DNA of 64,000 nt from Planctomycetota bacterium (GTDB lineage Bacteria > Planctomycetota > UBA1135 > UBA2386), in contig JANQJF010000054.1 in the NCBI GenBank assembly GCA_028281765.1, positions 59,067 to 123,066 of the forward strand, read 5' to 3'. A model generated the notes under the pieces. That model was not told the origin of the DNA. It worked only from the letters and a program-made list of their open reading frames with translations, and searched no databases. Shown here piece by piece: positions 55,040-63,138 of this stretch; position 1 is the stretch's first letter, and the number at the start of each line of letters is the position of its first letter. The translations under genes and the position numbers were made by a program.

Positions 55040-55196
55040 GAACTGGATCGACCAAGAACCAGTGCGACTCCAGCAGAATCTTCGCCTGCCCACCTGGCGC
55101 AATCCGGTGGCGTCCGTGCCGACGATTTCTCGTAAGCCCCATTGCTACGGGGACTTCAGCGCCCGATCAGACGACCTGCCAGAGACGGAGCAGCCG

Positions 55197-55331
55197 TCAG
55201 ACGACGATCCGGATCCAGACGATGGGAGCGAGCAACAGCAGACAGCCCCCTCCGCCGGAACTCGGGCCTCGCCCGGAGGACTGGTTCCTCGGCGGCGGCG
55301 TGCTCGGGGCATCCCATGGAACGTTCGACAT
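55197..55331 (-). CDS. 44-residue membrane peptide at the end of the CHAT operon
   Basis: Read from ATG 55331 with AAAGGAGAG five bases upstream, one of the best ribosome-binding sites in the window. The N-terminal 28 residues are Pro/Ser/Gly-rich (APSTPPPRNQSSG, GPSSGGGG) and the C-terminus is one hydrophobic helix (CLLLLAPIVWIRIVV). It is too short for default gene calling. It lies 102 bp after the membrane-protein gene on the same strand. A toxin-like, pore-like or anchoring peptide is possible; function unknown. Confidence 0.6.
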   Translation of the reverse strand: MSNVPWDAPSTPPPRNQSSGRGPSSGGGGCLLLLAPIVWIRIVV

Positions 55332-55433
55332 GTGACTCTCCTTTCTCCGCGCCTTCCCGACGCCAGTGCCCCGCGTCCGAAGTCCGCATCATAAGTAACC
55401 GGCCATTCGACCCGCTCGCTGCGTTGCTGCTCC

Positions 55434-55943
55434 TCAGTCCGGTTGTGCGGATCGCGCCTCCGCGGAGGCGCGACTCATCGGACCCATCACGGACTTGACG
55501 ATCTCGGCGTCCTCCAAGGGCTTCTTACCGAACGCGATCCGCAGGCCGTTGACCTTGTCGTAGGAGACATGCACGTAGCTCGTGAGCGACAGGAACACGA
55601 GGCTGGCCACGACTCCCAAGCTCAGGATCGGATCCGCCATGTCGCGATTCGAGAACGTCGCCGCGCGATCCCGCGCAATCGGACCGAGAACCGGGTGTGC
55701 ATCGATACCCGCCAACAGGGCACGGGCCGTCGCGATCGACGCGGCGGACGAAATCGCACTCTCACCGGCCTCGGTGAGATTCGTGGTCACGAACCCCGCC
55801 AATTCGTCCCCGACTTCGGCAGGGAAGGCCGCCATCGCCGCGGCCATGTTCTCGTGGTCGGTCGACTCGGCCAGCTCGATCGACAGCTGCTTCGCGAACG
55901 CGACCGCGTCCGCGTCCGTCAACTCGTTCAAACTCTCGCTCAT
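55434..55943 (-). CDS. Single-pass membrane protein of the CHAT operon
   Basis: 169 residues from ATG 55943, preceded by AAGGAG. Residues 1-~100 are helical and Ala/Glu-rich (soluble), ~105-126 form one transmembrane helix (ILSLGVVASLVFLSLTSYV), and the ~43-residue tail starts with a short beta pattern (VHVSYDKVNGLRIAFGKKPL) and ends in an acidic/Ala-rich helix. A membrane helix followed by such a beta strand pair is reminiscent of the constant membrane components (EACC1-type) seen with effector systems, by pattern only. The gene begins nine bases after the CHAT stop; it is the best candidate substrate or membrane partner of the protease. Confidence 0.78.
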   Translation of the reverse strand: MSESLNELTDADAVAFAKQLSIELAESTDHENMAAAMAAFPAEVGDELAGFVTTNLTEAGESAISSAASIATARALLAGIDAHPVLGPIARDRAATFSNRDMADPILSLGVVASLVFLSLTSYVHVSYDKVNGLRIAFGKKPLEDAEIVKSVMGPMSRASAEARSAQPD

Positions 55944-55952
55944 CGTCACTCC

Positions 55953-57527
55953 TTATCGCCAATCTCCGGTCAAGCAGAATCCGTGGTATCCCCGGTCGTC
56001 CGCACTCTCGCGCGCTGCGGCACTGAGCGCTTCGGCTCGTGTCATACCGCCGAACCAGCCGCGGTAGAACCGCGTCACGAACGGCGACGCGTGGACCGCA
56101 TCGATATCCCAGTAGGTCGAAAGCACGCTCGCGGCGCCGCGCAGAAGGAAGGCCCAATCCAAGCCGAGCGCGTCACCGCCGGCCCCTTCCTCCGCGATGC
56201 CGCTGACGCAACACATCGTGGTCACGTGGCCTCCGACCATGTCCGTGCCCATGTCCAGAAGCCGCCTGGGTGTCAGTCGGCCGGCGTACGACACGTCGCT
56301 GAAGTCGACCGTTCGCGGCAGGCCCGAGGATGAAGCGAGCGCGAGCGCGGCGCGATCGAGGGCCGTCGCCGTCGGGGTCCCCGTCGGCGGACCGTTCGGT
56401 GAGCGCGGCGGCAACCCGTGAGTGGCGAAGTGCACGACGTGTTCCGGCAGGTCACCGCACGCCTCGAACTCGTCCAGCGTGGCGCGCTCGTCACGGAACA
56501 CCTGGCCGCGAGCACCGAAGGTCTTCTCGAGCGCTCGAGTCGAAGCATGGATCGCCTCGAGTTTGCTGCGATCCTTCTCTCCGCGCTCCGCGCTCTCATA
56601 GTCATCGACGCTCGGCGCGACGAACGCGACGTAGCGACCAGGGCGACTCGGCGGCGCCTCGAGCGTCCGGCGCAGGGACTGGATGCCGTGCACGCACGAC
56701 ACACCGACTGCGTCATCTAGCCGGCCGCCCCCGAACGGGAGCAGGTGGAGCGGCACGTTGTGCAGCGGCCCGTCCGGGCAGAAGACGAGATGCTCACCGA
56801 GGGCCGTCGGGTCGAGCCAGTTCACGAGCGGCGCGAGCAGCGCGAGAGAATCGCTCGTCGAGTCCCCGAGATAGAGGCGTTTCACGGACCACTTCTTGTG
56901 CTGCGCCCTGCCCACGAGCGCCTCGAGATCGGCTCGTCGCCCGTCGCCGCCGATGAGTTCGCGGATCGGAACGACCTCGTGGTGCACCCGCCCGGTCGAG
57001 GTGACGAGGACGAGGAAGACGTCGGAGTCGCCGACCAGGGCGGTGAGGTAGGACGTCGGCGCCGCGACGCCGGCGGGGAAAAAACGCAGTACCTCGTCGA
57101 GCTCGATCGCCGGTAGCGCCTCGCCGCGGTGCAAGTAGTCGGAGAGGAAGCGGCCTTTGCTGCGCTCGATCGTTCGGAACGCGTCAGCGATGCGCTCGAT
57201 CCGGAACTGATGCTCGCACAGGACATCGTGCAGATGCGGAAACCGGGACATCAACGCGAAGCGGTCGTGCGGATTCGGCAACTGGTGCCGATGGGTCTCC
57301 ACGATGTCGAGCACCCGGTCCAGCTCGCGGCACACGTCTTCGGACCGATAGCTCGTCAGACGACGCATCAGGACGCTGATCGCCCAGCGCAGATCGGCCT
57401 CGTGCAGTTCGTTCTTGCCGCGGGTCTCGTCGAGTCGACGCCTCGCATCCGCGATGCCGGACTCCAGGCGATCGTCCGCCGGCGCGGTGCCGCCAGCGAT
57501 GTCCGCGATCACCCGGAAGTAGCTCAC
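55953..57527 (-). CDS. CHAT-domain (caspase-like) protease
   Basis: 524 residues from GTG 57527, which overlaps the upstream stop as GTGA; the longer open frame upstream is the shadow of that gene. Residues 1-~150 are helical, TPR-like. CHAT domain ~155-524: LVFCPDGPLHNVPLHLLPF, YVAFVAPSVDDYES, HVVHFATHGL (His370), TTMCCVSGIAEE with the nucleophile Cys440 at the LSACxTG position, GLDWAFLLRGAASVLSTYW and FVTRFYRGWFGG. The His-Cys dyad is complete, so a peptidase with caspase-like specificity is expected. CHAT proteases elsewhere process gasdermin-like pores or act with CRISPR (Craspase); here the neighbours are a helical protein and a membrane protein. Confidence 0.93.
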   Translation of the reverse strand: MSYFRVIADIAGGTAPADDRLESGIADARRRLDETRGKNELHEADLRWAISVLMRRLTSYRSEDVCRELDRVLDIVETHRHQLPNPHDRFALMSRFPHLHDVLCEHQFRIERIADAFRTIERSKGRFLSDYLHRGEALPAIELDEVLRFFPAGVAAPTSYLTALVGDSDVFLVLVTSTGRVHHEVVPIRELIGGDGRRADLEALVGRAQHKKWSVKRLYLGDSTSDSLALLAPLVNWLDPTALGEHLVFCPDGPLHNVPLHLLPFGGGRLDDAVGVSCVHGIQSLRRTLEAPPSRPGRYVAFVAPSVDDYESAERGEKDRSKLEAIHASTRALEKTFGARGQVFRDERATLDEFEACGDLPEHVVHFATHGLPPRSPNGPPTGTPTATALDRAALALASSSGLPRTVDFSDVSYAGRLTPRRLLDMGTDMVGGHVTTMCCVSGIAEEGAGGDALGLDWAFLLRGAASVLSTYWDIDAVHASPFVTRFYRGWFGGMTRAEALSAAARESADDRGYHGFCLTGDWR

Positions 57528-58351
57528 AGCCCCGGCCAGGAGATCCCGAGGTCTCGGAAGCCCTGCAACAGCTCGTCGAGCTGCGCCGCGACTTCGGGTG
57601 TGAGCTCGTCCACGCTCCGCAACAGCTCGACGGCCTTGTCGATCTGCTGCCGCAACGGCGCGGGCAGGATCGGATTCGCCGCGAGCTGCTGCTGCATGAA
57701 CTCGAGCTGTCGCCGCGTCTGCTCGAGATCCGCGGCGGTCGCACCCGGGCTGCCGTCGACCTGACCCGAGTTCATCGCGATGCGCTGCTCGACGGCTTCG
57801 AGCGTGGTCCTCTGGATCGTCGAGAGATCGGCAGTCGCGACCTGCTTCACCTCCTCTGCGGCGAGGTCGTAGCGCCCGTGATCCGAGAGCAGCTCGGCAG
57901 CCTTGAGTCGGATCGATTCGCGATTCTGCCGCACCGGCCCACTCCGCTCGGACGCGGGCAGGCCATCGAGCCACCGGCCCCATTCGTCCGCCGCGGCCAC
58001 GGCCTCGTCGAGCTTGCCGTGCATGCCGAGCCCGTCCACGTGAGCCACCGCAGCCCGCGAACCGATCTGCAGGAACAGATCGTCCGAGCCGGTGTGCAGA
58101 TCCCTGGCGACGATGACCGCACCGTGCGCGATCACCGCGCCGAGCGGATCGCCGCCCATGACGAGGTCGCCAGCGATCATCTCGAACGCGTTCAGCGCCG
58201 ACGCCGGGTGATCGATCTCCATGAACTGCGCAGCCATGCTCTGCCGCATCGTCGCGGGTAGGCTCGCGAGCACCGCAGCGCGATCCGCGCCCGACGCGGA
58301 CCGAAACCACGACGCAAACTCTCGTGCCGTCGCAAATCCGTGATTCGCCAT
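57524..58351 (-). CDS. Helical-repeat protein, first gene of the CHAT operon
   Basis: 275 residues from ATG 58351, with GGAGAG upstream. Almost entirely helical: ATAREFASWFRSASGADRAA, ALNAFEMIAGDLVMGGDPLG, GKLDEAVAAADEWGRWLDGL, YDLAAEEVKQVATADLSTIQ in TPR-like pairs, then a coiled-coil (~215-250) and ELTPEVAAQLDELLQGF. No enzyme motif. Its stop overlaps the start of the CHAT gene (GTGA), so both proteins are made in coupled fashion; it may be the sensor or scaffold that holds the protease in check. The N-terminus has the size of an adaptor or effector-associated domain but I cannot name it. Confidence 0.82.
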   Translation of the reverse strand: MANHGFATAREFASWFRSASGADRAAVLASLPATMRQSMAAQFMEIDHPASALNAFEMIAGDLVMGGDPLGAVIAHGAVIVARDLHTGSDDLFLQIGSRAAVAHVDGLGMHGKLDEAVAAADEWGRWLDGLPASERSGPVRQNRESIRLKAAELLSDHGRYDLAAEEVKQVATADLSTIQRTTLEAVEQRIAMNSGQVDGSPGATAADLEQTRRQLEFMQQQLAANPILPAPLRQQIDKAVELLRSVDELTPEVAAQLDELLQGFRDLGISWPGL

Positions 58352-58438
58352 GTCGTCTCTCCGTTCGACTGACTGAATGTGTGCTCTCCTGCAGACATAC
58401 CGACGAGGCGTCGGCACGCTTCTGCTCTTCTCCCGCGA

Positions 58439-58448
58439 CTATACCAAC
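58439..58448 (-). promoter_or_regulatory. Promoter-like repeat 1 upstream of the CHAT operon
   Basis: On the minus strand GTTGGTATAG(T), about 90 bp before the first gene of the operon. TATAGT resembles a -10 hexamer, though no good -35 box is seen. The same ten bases recur at 58538-58547. Confidence 0.4.
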
Positions 58449-58537
58449 GGCGAGCGACGCGTGGCTCTCGATCGGCGGTCACGGGAGAATGTCACAACCG
58501 AATCCGGCAAGATCGAGAACGGCGACGGCATCGGGAG

Positions 58538-58547
58538 CTATACCAAC
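58538..58547 (-). promoter_or_regulatory. Promoter-like repeat 2 upstream of the CHAT operon
   Basis: Second GTTGGTATAG on the minus strand, 99 bp upstream of the first. It may be a second promoter or a protein-binding repeat. Confidence 0.35.
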
Positions 58548-58593
58548 AGACCTATCCATCGGCTTGGACTCGAGGAACGAGTTGTGTTTCGGC

Positions 58594-58903
58594 CTATCGG
58601 GCCACAGAGAACACCAGATCCGTGAAGTCCATCTTCATGGTGTTGTCATCACTACACGAGTAGCGCCATCGATTCGTTCCCGCCGCGCGCACCTCCATTG
58701 CGGATCCTCCAGTCCACGACTCCTCAACACCGTCGCCCGTATCCCAGACGTTTCGAACGTGCACCTCCGCACTGGACTCGCATCCCCGAATGCGGACCGA
58801 GCTCGATGGTGTCGAGTCGGACCGGTAACCGCCCTCTCCACCGAATCGGTCCGTTCCTGAAATCGACCAGCGTCAGGTCGAGACCCAGGTCGTCGGGATA
58901 CAT
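58594..58903 (-). pseudogene. Frameshifted remnant of a beta-rich protein upstream of the CHAT operon
   Basis: From ATG 58903 one frame reads MYPDDLGLDLTLVDFRNGPI then RWRGRLPVRLDTIELGPHSG; near 58795 the protein-like sequence moves to another frame: CESSAEVHVRNVWDTGDGVE, SWTGGSAMEVRAAGTNRWRY, MKMDFTDLVFSVAR and a stop at 58594. Both halves look coding but neither has a long frame, so one base has been gained or lost (or there is a sequencing error). No family recognised. It lies on the same strand, 240 bp before the CHAT operon, and could once have been its first gene. Confidence 0.5.
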
Positions 58904-59156
58904 GTCGACCTCACGACCTCGCGCTGGCGGACTTGCCGAAGCACTCAGCCGTCGACGTGGGCGCCGCGGTGTGTCGCCATTCCCTGGCCTCCGTGCGGTC
59001 GGCAGATTCTTCGACGGGTAGCACCGTTCCCACGATAGCGCAGGCATACTTCGTCTGGCCAGCCGCCTCGAGGTGGCGAGTTTCTGCACTTCGAAGCTCT
59101 GCGAAGCCGGCGGGGACTCCCCTCGAGCCCTCTACGACAACCATGAGGCAAACCCG

Positions 59157-60014
59157 ATGAAGACCGTGATCGAAGTCGACCGGTACGGCGACCCCGCCTG
59201 TCCCTGGGACTACAGCTCCGAACCGAGCCGGCTCCGCATGCTCTGGCACTACAGCGATCAGCTTGCGATGACGCCGCGGATGGTCGTGCTCTCGGACACC
59301 CCCGAGGACTACGCCAAGAAGAACTTCACGGTCGACAAACTCGAGCGCGCGCTGACGGACATCCAGCGGCGATTCGGAATGCTGATCGACCTGACGCGGC
59401 GCGCGCGGATGCCGGGCACGCGTCTCGCCTGCACGGCAGTCGTGGCGGTCCGGCGCGAGAGCGTCGCGCGAGCGGAGTCGTTCCTGCGACGCCTGCGCGG
59501 GCGCACGATGAGCGGCGCGCTCCTCGACGATCGTGAAACGATCGTGGGCGCGTGCGCCGACATCGGTCTCGACTTCGCCGAACTCCAAGAGTCCATGGCC
59601 GACCCGGAGACGCAGGCGCAGCTCGATGCGGATTGGCGTGCGGCGCGGAGCCCGACTCCCGCAGCGCTGCGACTCGACCACAAGCTGGCCGATTGGGAGC
59701 ACGACGGGGAGAGCGGCAGGCGATACACGTGCCCCTCGTGGGTGTTCCACGACCCGAGCTCCGACCGCGTTGTCACGGCGCCCGGCATGCAGCCGTTCGA
59801 ATCGCTCGAGGTCGCGCTGGCGGATGTCGCGCCGTCTCTGGAGCGCAGGGGGCCGCCATCCTCAGCGACTGAGATCCTGGATTGGCACGAAGGGCCCATC
59901 GCAACTGCCGAAGTCGCCGCCCTCCGCCAGGTGTCCATGGACGACGCCAAGTCCGAACTGGAGGCGGTAGGCGCGCGGCCGACGATGGTTGGTCCCGAGA
60001 GATTTTGGCAGTGA
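59157..60014 (+). CDS. DsbA/FrnE-like thioredoxin-fold protein with CPWD site
   Basis: 285 residues from ATG 59157. EVDRYGDPACPWDYSSEPSR at the N-terminus is the DsbA-like start (DPxCPWC in FrnE-type proteins), but the second Cys of the CxxC is Asp18, leaving a single redox Cys15. The helical insertion (LTDIQRRFGMLIDLTRRARM, ADIGLDFAELQESMADPETQ) and YTCPSWVFHDPS/AP (cis-Pro region) fit the DsbA fold. No signal peptide, so cytosolic. Loss of one Cys suggests a glutathione-transferase-like, isomerase or monothiol function rather than disulfide oxidation. A helical tail (~255-285) follows. Confidence 0.82.
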   Translation: MKTVIEVDRYGDPACPWDYSSEPSRLRMLWHYSDQLAMTPRMVVLSDTPEDYAKKNFTVDKLERALTDIQRRFGMLIDLTRRARMPGTRLACTAVVAVRRESVARAESFLRRLRGRTMSGALLDDRETIVGACADIGLDFAELQESMADPETQAQLDADWRAARSPTPAALRLDHKLADWEHDGESGRRYTCPSWVFHDPSSDRVVTAPGMQPFESLEVALADVAPSLERRGPPSSATEILDWHEGPIATAEVAALRQVSMDDAKSELEAVGARPTMVGPERFWQ

Positions 60015-60027
60015 ACGAAATCGATCG

Positions 60028-60981
60028 ATGAACGAACTCTCCACACGCTTGGCCACGCTGTCGGCACTACTCCTGTTCGGGTGCGCCACCGACGGCCCCA
60101 TCGAGCGGGACGTCGCCGAGCCCGCCCCGTACGACGACCTCCTAAGATACGTCCCGACCCGAATGGAGAGCGTGCTGGCGTTTGACGTGCGCGCCGAGGC
60201 GGGGTGGCCACGGACCATTCAGGAACACTACGCGGACTCCGTCCAGCGCGGCGTCTTCGCGGGTCGAGCATTCCGATTCGGGTCCGGCTTCGGAGCGGGA
60301 CCGTTCGACGGCGTGATGATCATCGACGCCGCCGGAACGGGACCGGTCCTGGACTCCGGTAGCGAGCCCACGGTCACCGCGTTTCGCGTTGGTGAGACCG
60401 AAGTGCGTCGGTTCGGCTGGACCGAGACCGCGACCCAAGGCGCACCGTTCCCGTTCTTCGCCGAGGTCGCACCGAAGCGGTGGGTCTACGCTTCGACCGC
60501 CGATCTGATGCGAGAATCGCTCGCAGCGAACAGTGCAGGAGGCGCAGAACTCGCAGTGCGGATGGGATTGTCTGGATCGGTCGACTGGGACTGCCCGTTC
60601 GTGCTGCTGCGAAGGCCTGCCGCCGACATCCCCGACGCACCGAGCGAGTCGGACCGCCGTTCTGCGCTCTGGGTGCGAACGCGGACCGACGAGTCGGCAC
60701 GTCTGCGCGTTTCCGAACTGACCCTCCGCGCCACGGACCCGGACCAACTCGAGTTCGAGCTTCAAGCGAGGTGCAACCAGCCGATCCCCCCGGCCTGGCT
60801 CGACGACCACCCGTTCGTCTGGGAGAAGTGGGGTGGCCCAGAATTCGAAGGCGCCGTCCCGACTCTCGACGGTGACGTCCTGCGGTTGCACGGACACCTG
60901 CGAGGCCTGTTCTCACGAGAGAGTCCGGCGATGGGCACCTTGATCGCGATCGCGTTCCTCGGTGTTCGCGTGTTCATCTGA
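60028..60981 (+). CDS. Putative lipoprotein, unknown function
   Basis: 317 residues from ATG 60028. Signal peptide with lipobox LLFGC (Cys about residue 19). The mature protein alternates short beta strands and helices (VPTRMESVLAFDVRAEAGWP, FGAGPFDGVMIIDAAGTGPV, RWVYASTADLMRESLAANSA) and ends in a hydrophobic stretch (MGTLIAIAFLGVRVFI). No family recognised. It follows the DsbA-like gene by 13 bases, so the two are probably co-transcribed. Confidence 0.7.
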   Translation: MNELSTRLATLSALLLFGCATDGPIERDVAEPAPYDDLLRYVPTRMESVLAFDVRAEAGWPRTIQEHYADSVQRGVFAGRAFRFGSGFGAGPFDGVMIIDAAGTGPVLDSGSEPTVTAFRVGETEVRRFGWTETATQGAPFPFFAEVAPKRWVYASTADLMRESLAANSAGGAELAVRMGLSGSVDWDCPFVLLRRPAADIPDAPSESDRRSALWVRTRTDESARLRVSELTLRATDPDQLEFELQARCNQPIPPAWLDDHPFVWEKWGGPEFEGAVPTLDGDVLRLHGHLRGLFSRESPAMGTLIAIAFLGVRVFI

Positions 60982-61177
60982 CGGTGGGTTCGGAGTCGGT
61001 GCTCGTCATGCATCCGCGCCGAGAGCCGCGACGACCGACCCGATGAGCAGCTTCGCCGTCGCCCAGGTCGAGCGCCATAGCGGTCACCGAGTAGCCCTCG
61101 AACGACGGGAGCAGCAACGCAGCGACCTTGCGCGAGGGCAGCGAGTCCGCGGCGAAGACGGGCCGGCTGTTGGCGGT
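60975..61177 (-). pseudogene. Possible C-terminal gene remnant
   Basis: Between an in-frame TAG (61178-61180) and a TGA at 60975 the frame reads SRPVFAADSLPSRKVAALLL, PSFEGYSVTAMALDLGDGEA, AHRVGRRG and a Ser/Thr tail. It looks protein-like but has no start codon in a sensible place and no family I can name. It sits in the fragment-rich end of the window. Confidence 0.25.
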
Positions 61178-61204
61178 CTAGGCGACACAGGCCGAACTCG
61201 GTGA

Positions 61205-61366
61205 AGTCGCGAGTGGGTCGAGAGCGGCAAGCTGCGCCCGATGGTCGACAGCGTGTTCGACCTCGAAGACTACACGAGCGCGCTGGAGCGGCTCGGCGAA
61301 CGCCCGAAGCACGGGCGCGTCGTGCTGCACGTTTCGGAAGCGGCACCGCTATCATCCTGGCCATGA
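61205..61366 (+). pseudogene. C-terminal fragment of a zinc-type alcohol dehydrogenase / quinone oxidoreductase
   Basis: REWVESGKLRPMVDSVFDLE, DYTSALERLGERPKHGRVVL and HV match the last ~45 residues of medium-chain dehydrogenases (pattern xGKLRPxVDxVFxLExxxxAxxRLxxxxxxGKVVL). An in-frame TGA lies directly upstream (61202) and there is no start codon, so the rest of the gene is gone. Its stop overlaps the ATG of the GNAT gene (ATGA, 61363-61366), the remains of an old operon junction. Confidence 0.7.
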
Positions 61367-61833
61367 TTCGCGAAGTCACAACGGCAGACGTCGACGCTGT
61401 GATGGAAGCGGCCGCAGCGTGCGGTCTTCTCTCCGTCGAGGAGTTGCCGGTCCTACGGGAGCAACTCGAAAGAACGCTATCCGGTGAGAGTGAGCGTCCG
61501 GGATTCTGGCTTGCTGAGATCGACGGCGGTAGCACCGCGATTGGCGTGACGTTCTGCGCCGAGGAGATGATGGCCGACCGGGTGTGGAACCTGCTGTTCA
61601 TCGGCGTCCGCGCGGAAGCCCAGAGTTCCGGACTCGGAAGCGCGCTCCTCGAGAGTGTGGAAGCGCGCCTTCGTGCCGAATCCCAACGGATGCTCATCGT
61701 GGAGACGGCGAACGGCGACGACTTCGAGCAGGCGCGGAGCTTCTACCGGAAGCACGGGTTCTGCGAGGAAGGGACGGTGCGGGACTTCTACGCCGAGGGG
61801 ATGCACAAGATCGTGTTTCGCAAGCTGTTGTGA
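61363..61833 (+). CDS. GNAT-family N-acetyltransferase
   Basis: 156 residues. IREVTTADVDAVMEAAAACG at the start, FWLAEIDGGSTAIGVTFCAE, NLLFIGVRAEAQSSGLGSAL (acetyl-CoA loop, Q/RxxGxG/A variant reads QSSGLGSAL) and SFYRKHGFCEEGTVRDFYAE at the end are the ordered GNAT motifs. It would transfer acetyl from acetyl-CoA to an unknown small amine or protein. The start overlaps the dehydrogenase remnant, so its original operon promoter may be lost; expression is uncertain. Confidence 0.9.
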   Translation: MIREVTTADVDAVMEAAAACGLLSVEELPVLREQLERTLSGESERPGFWLAEIDGGSTAIGVTFCAEEMMADRVWNLLFIGVRAEAQSSGLGSALLESVEARLRAESQRMLIVETANGDDFEQARSFYRKHGFCEEGTVRDFYAEGMHKIVFRKLL

Positions 61834-61978
61834 GTGAACTCTGGGAAGCGGGTGAACACGTGGCCGTCCTTTCAGCTAGTGAATCTCCCTCGATGCAGAC
61901 CTGGCATTTGCACGAGGCACACTCGGCTGACGAGTCAGTTCTTGCGCATGTCCGGGTATTTGCTCTGCCCGCCAATCT

Positions 61979-62443
61979 ATGAAAAGCAGGGGCGACTACT
62001 CGTGCCTAATTAGTGCTCCAATAATGGCGCAACACCTAATCCGCGTCACCTTGATGGCGCGCGGCTTCGAATGTAGCGGGAGTGCGGATGTGTTTGTAGC
62101 GTCGTTGGATTTGCGTGCGAGGAGGTCGCCATGGAAATGCTGGTCCGAAATTCGCGTTGAATGCGACCCCACTCACGTTCGAGTGATCGCCCGAAGCCGT
62201 GAGAGCGAGTGGATCTGCCGGATTCGAGCGGCGCTCTATGTGTTGTTGGTTGCGATGTTAGGCGCCGCTGTGCTTGGAATCACCGCCGGAGACGTTTCGC
62301 TATTCGTCTCCGGGGGAGGAGGCGCGTGCGTGGTTCTTGCATTCGTGCTTGTGGTGATCCCGTCGTTTCAGGCCATGCTCATTTCGGCACAGCGCCATAC
62401 TCGCGATGAGCTTAGCCGCGCGATCGCGTCTGAGTTTGGGTGA
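61979..62443 (+). CDS. Small protein with two membrane segments, atypical base use
   Basis: 154 residues (ATG 62024, MAQHLIRV, is an alternative start giving 139). Residues ~25-85 are soluble, mixed; a hydrophobic hairpin follows (AALYVLLVAMLGAAVLGI and GGACVVLAFVLVVIPSFQAM), then a charged C-terminus. Codons such as ATA, TTA and AAT, rare in the neighbouring genes, appear here, and the local GC is visibly lower, suggesting recent acquisition. No family recognised. Confidence 0.55.
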   Translation: MKSRGDYSCLISAPIMAQHLIRVTLMARGFECSGSADVFVASLDLRARRSPWKCWSEIRVECDPTHVRVIARSRESEWICRIRAALYVLLVAMLGAAVLGITAGDVSLFVSGGGGACVVLAFVLVVIPSFQAMLISAQRHTRDELSRAIASEFG

Positions 62444-62444
62444 A

Positions 62445-62756
62445 TCAGTTCCTGGTTATCTGCTCGAGGAGACGGGTCGCGAAGTCCCAGCCGTCAGGAG
62501 TGGAGAGCAGCGCGCCGAGTTCTTGAAGGTGGGACGCTCGGCCGTCGATAACGACCTGTGTCCTGTTCGTCGTTGCTGCTGATTCGACCTCGCACGATGC
62601 TGTGCGTTGGTAAGAACGCCAATGACGAGATCTACTGTTTCCGCCACATCCCCGTACGTCACGTCCCGAGCCGGCGCGATCACGAATCCACTCTCGACTC
62701 CCCCCTCCGCCGGAGCAGCCCGAACCGCGCGCTGTAGCTCGTCGGGCATCCACGAT
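62445..62756 (-). pseudogene. ExbD/TolR-like C-terminal remnant, frame-disrupted
   Basis: From ~62749 down, MPDELQRAVRAAPAEGGVES, GFVIAPARDVTYGDVAETVD and LVIGVLTN follow the C-terminal ExbD/TolR pattern (vvIxAdxxvxYgxVxxvmdxxx). Around 62600 the protein-like text shifts frame to NRTQVVIDGRASHLQELGAL, LSTPDGWDFATRLLEQITRN, stop 62445. No membrane segment or start remains. The second part may be a different gene's end. Confidence 0.5.
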
Positions 62757-62779
62757 CTCCTGGCCGCGGAATCGCCAGG

Positions 62780-63057
62780 AGCGCCGACTTCACGATCACG
62801 AAGCTCTACGCCTACCCGCCGGGCTCCATCGCACCGTACGGCAAGTCGTGCGCCGGGCTCACGTTGACGGTTCCCGACGACGCGTTGCCCGCGCTCGGCC
62901 AAACCCTCGAGCTCGAGTTCTCGAACGCGTCCACGCCCACCACCCTCGCATGCCTGTTCCTCAGCGGCACGCCAACGGCGATCGACCTCAGCATCCTCAA
63001 CGTGCCGGGTTGCTGGCTGCTCGTCGATCCGTGGACCACGCTCGTGCCAAAGAGTCT
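62780..63057 (+). pseudogene. Fragment of the shared secreted-protein C-terminal module
   Basis: FTITKLYAYPPGSIAPYGKS, CAGLTLTVPDDALPALGQTL, LEFSNASTPTTLACLFLSGT and AIDLSILNVPGCWLLVDPWT correspond to YGAGCGNPALSMSTPDTALP, LQNMATPTGVILLGLSS and IPLDVLGMPGCDLL in the intact 34054 protein. It covers the first two thirds of the module, whereas the fragment at 3311 covers the last third. No signal peptide or N-terminal domain; similarity ends abruptly near 63057. Confidence 0.65.
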
Positions 63058-63138
63058 TCACGGGCTATCGACGCTGCGCGGCAATCGTGTCGCGCAATCC
63101 CAGGTTGCAAGCGACCGCCCCACCGTGCTACGGATCCT

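Noticed and set aside
57528..58310. 261-residue N-terminal extension of the CHAT protease
   Set aside because: It is the off-frame shadow of the helical-protein gene; the GTG overlapping that gene's stop gives a sensible start.
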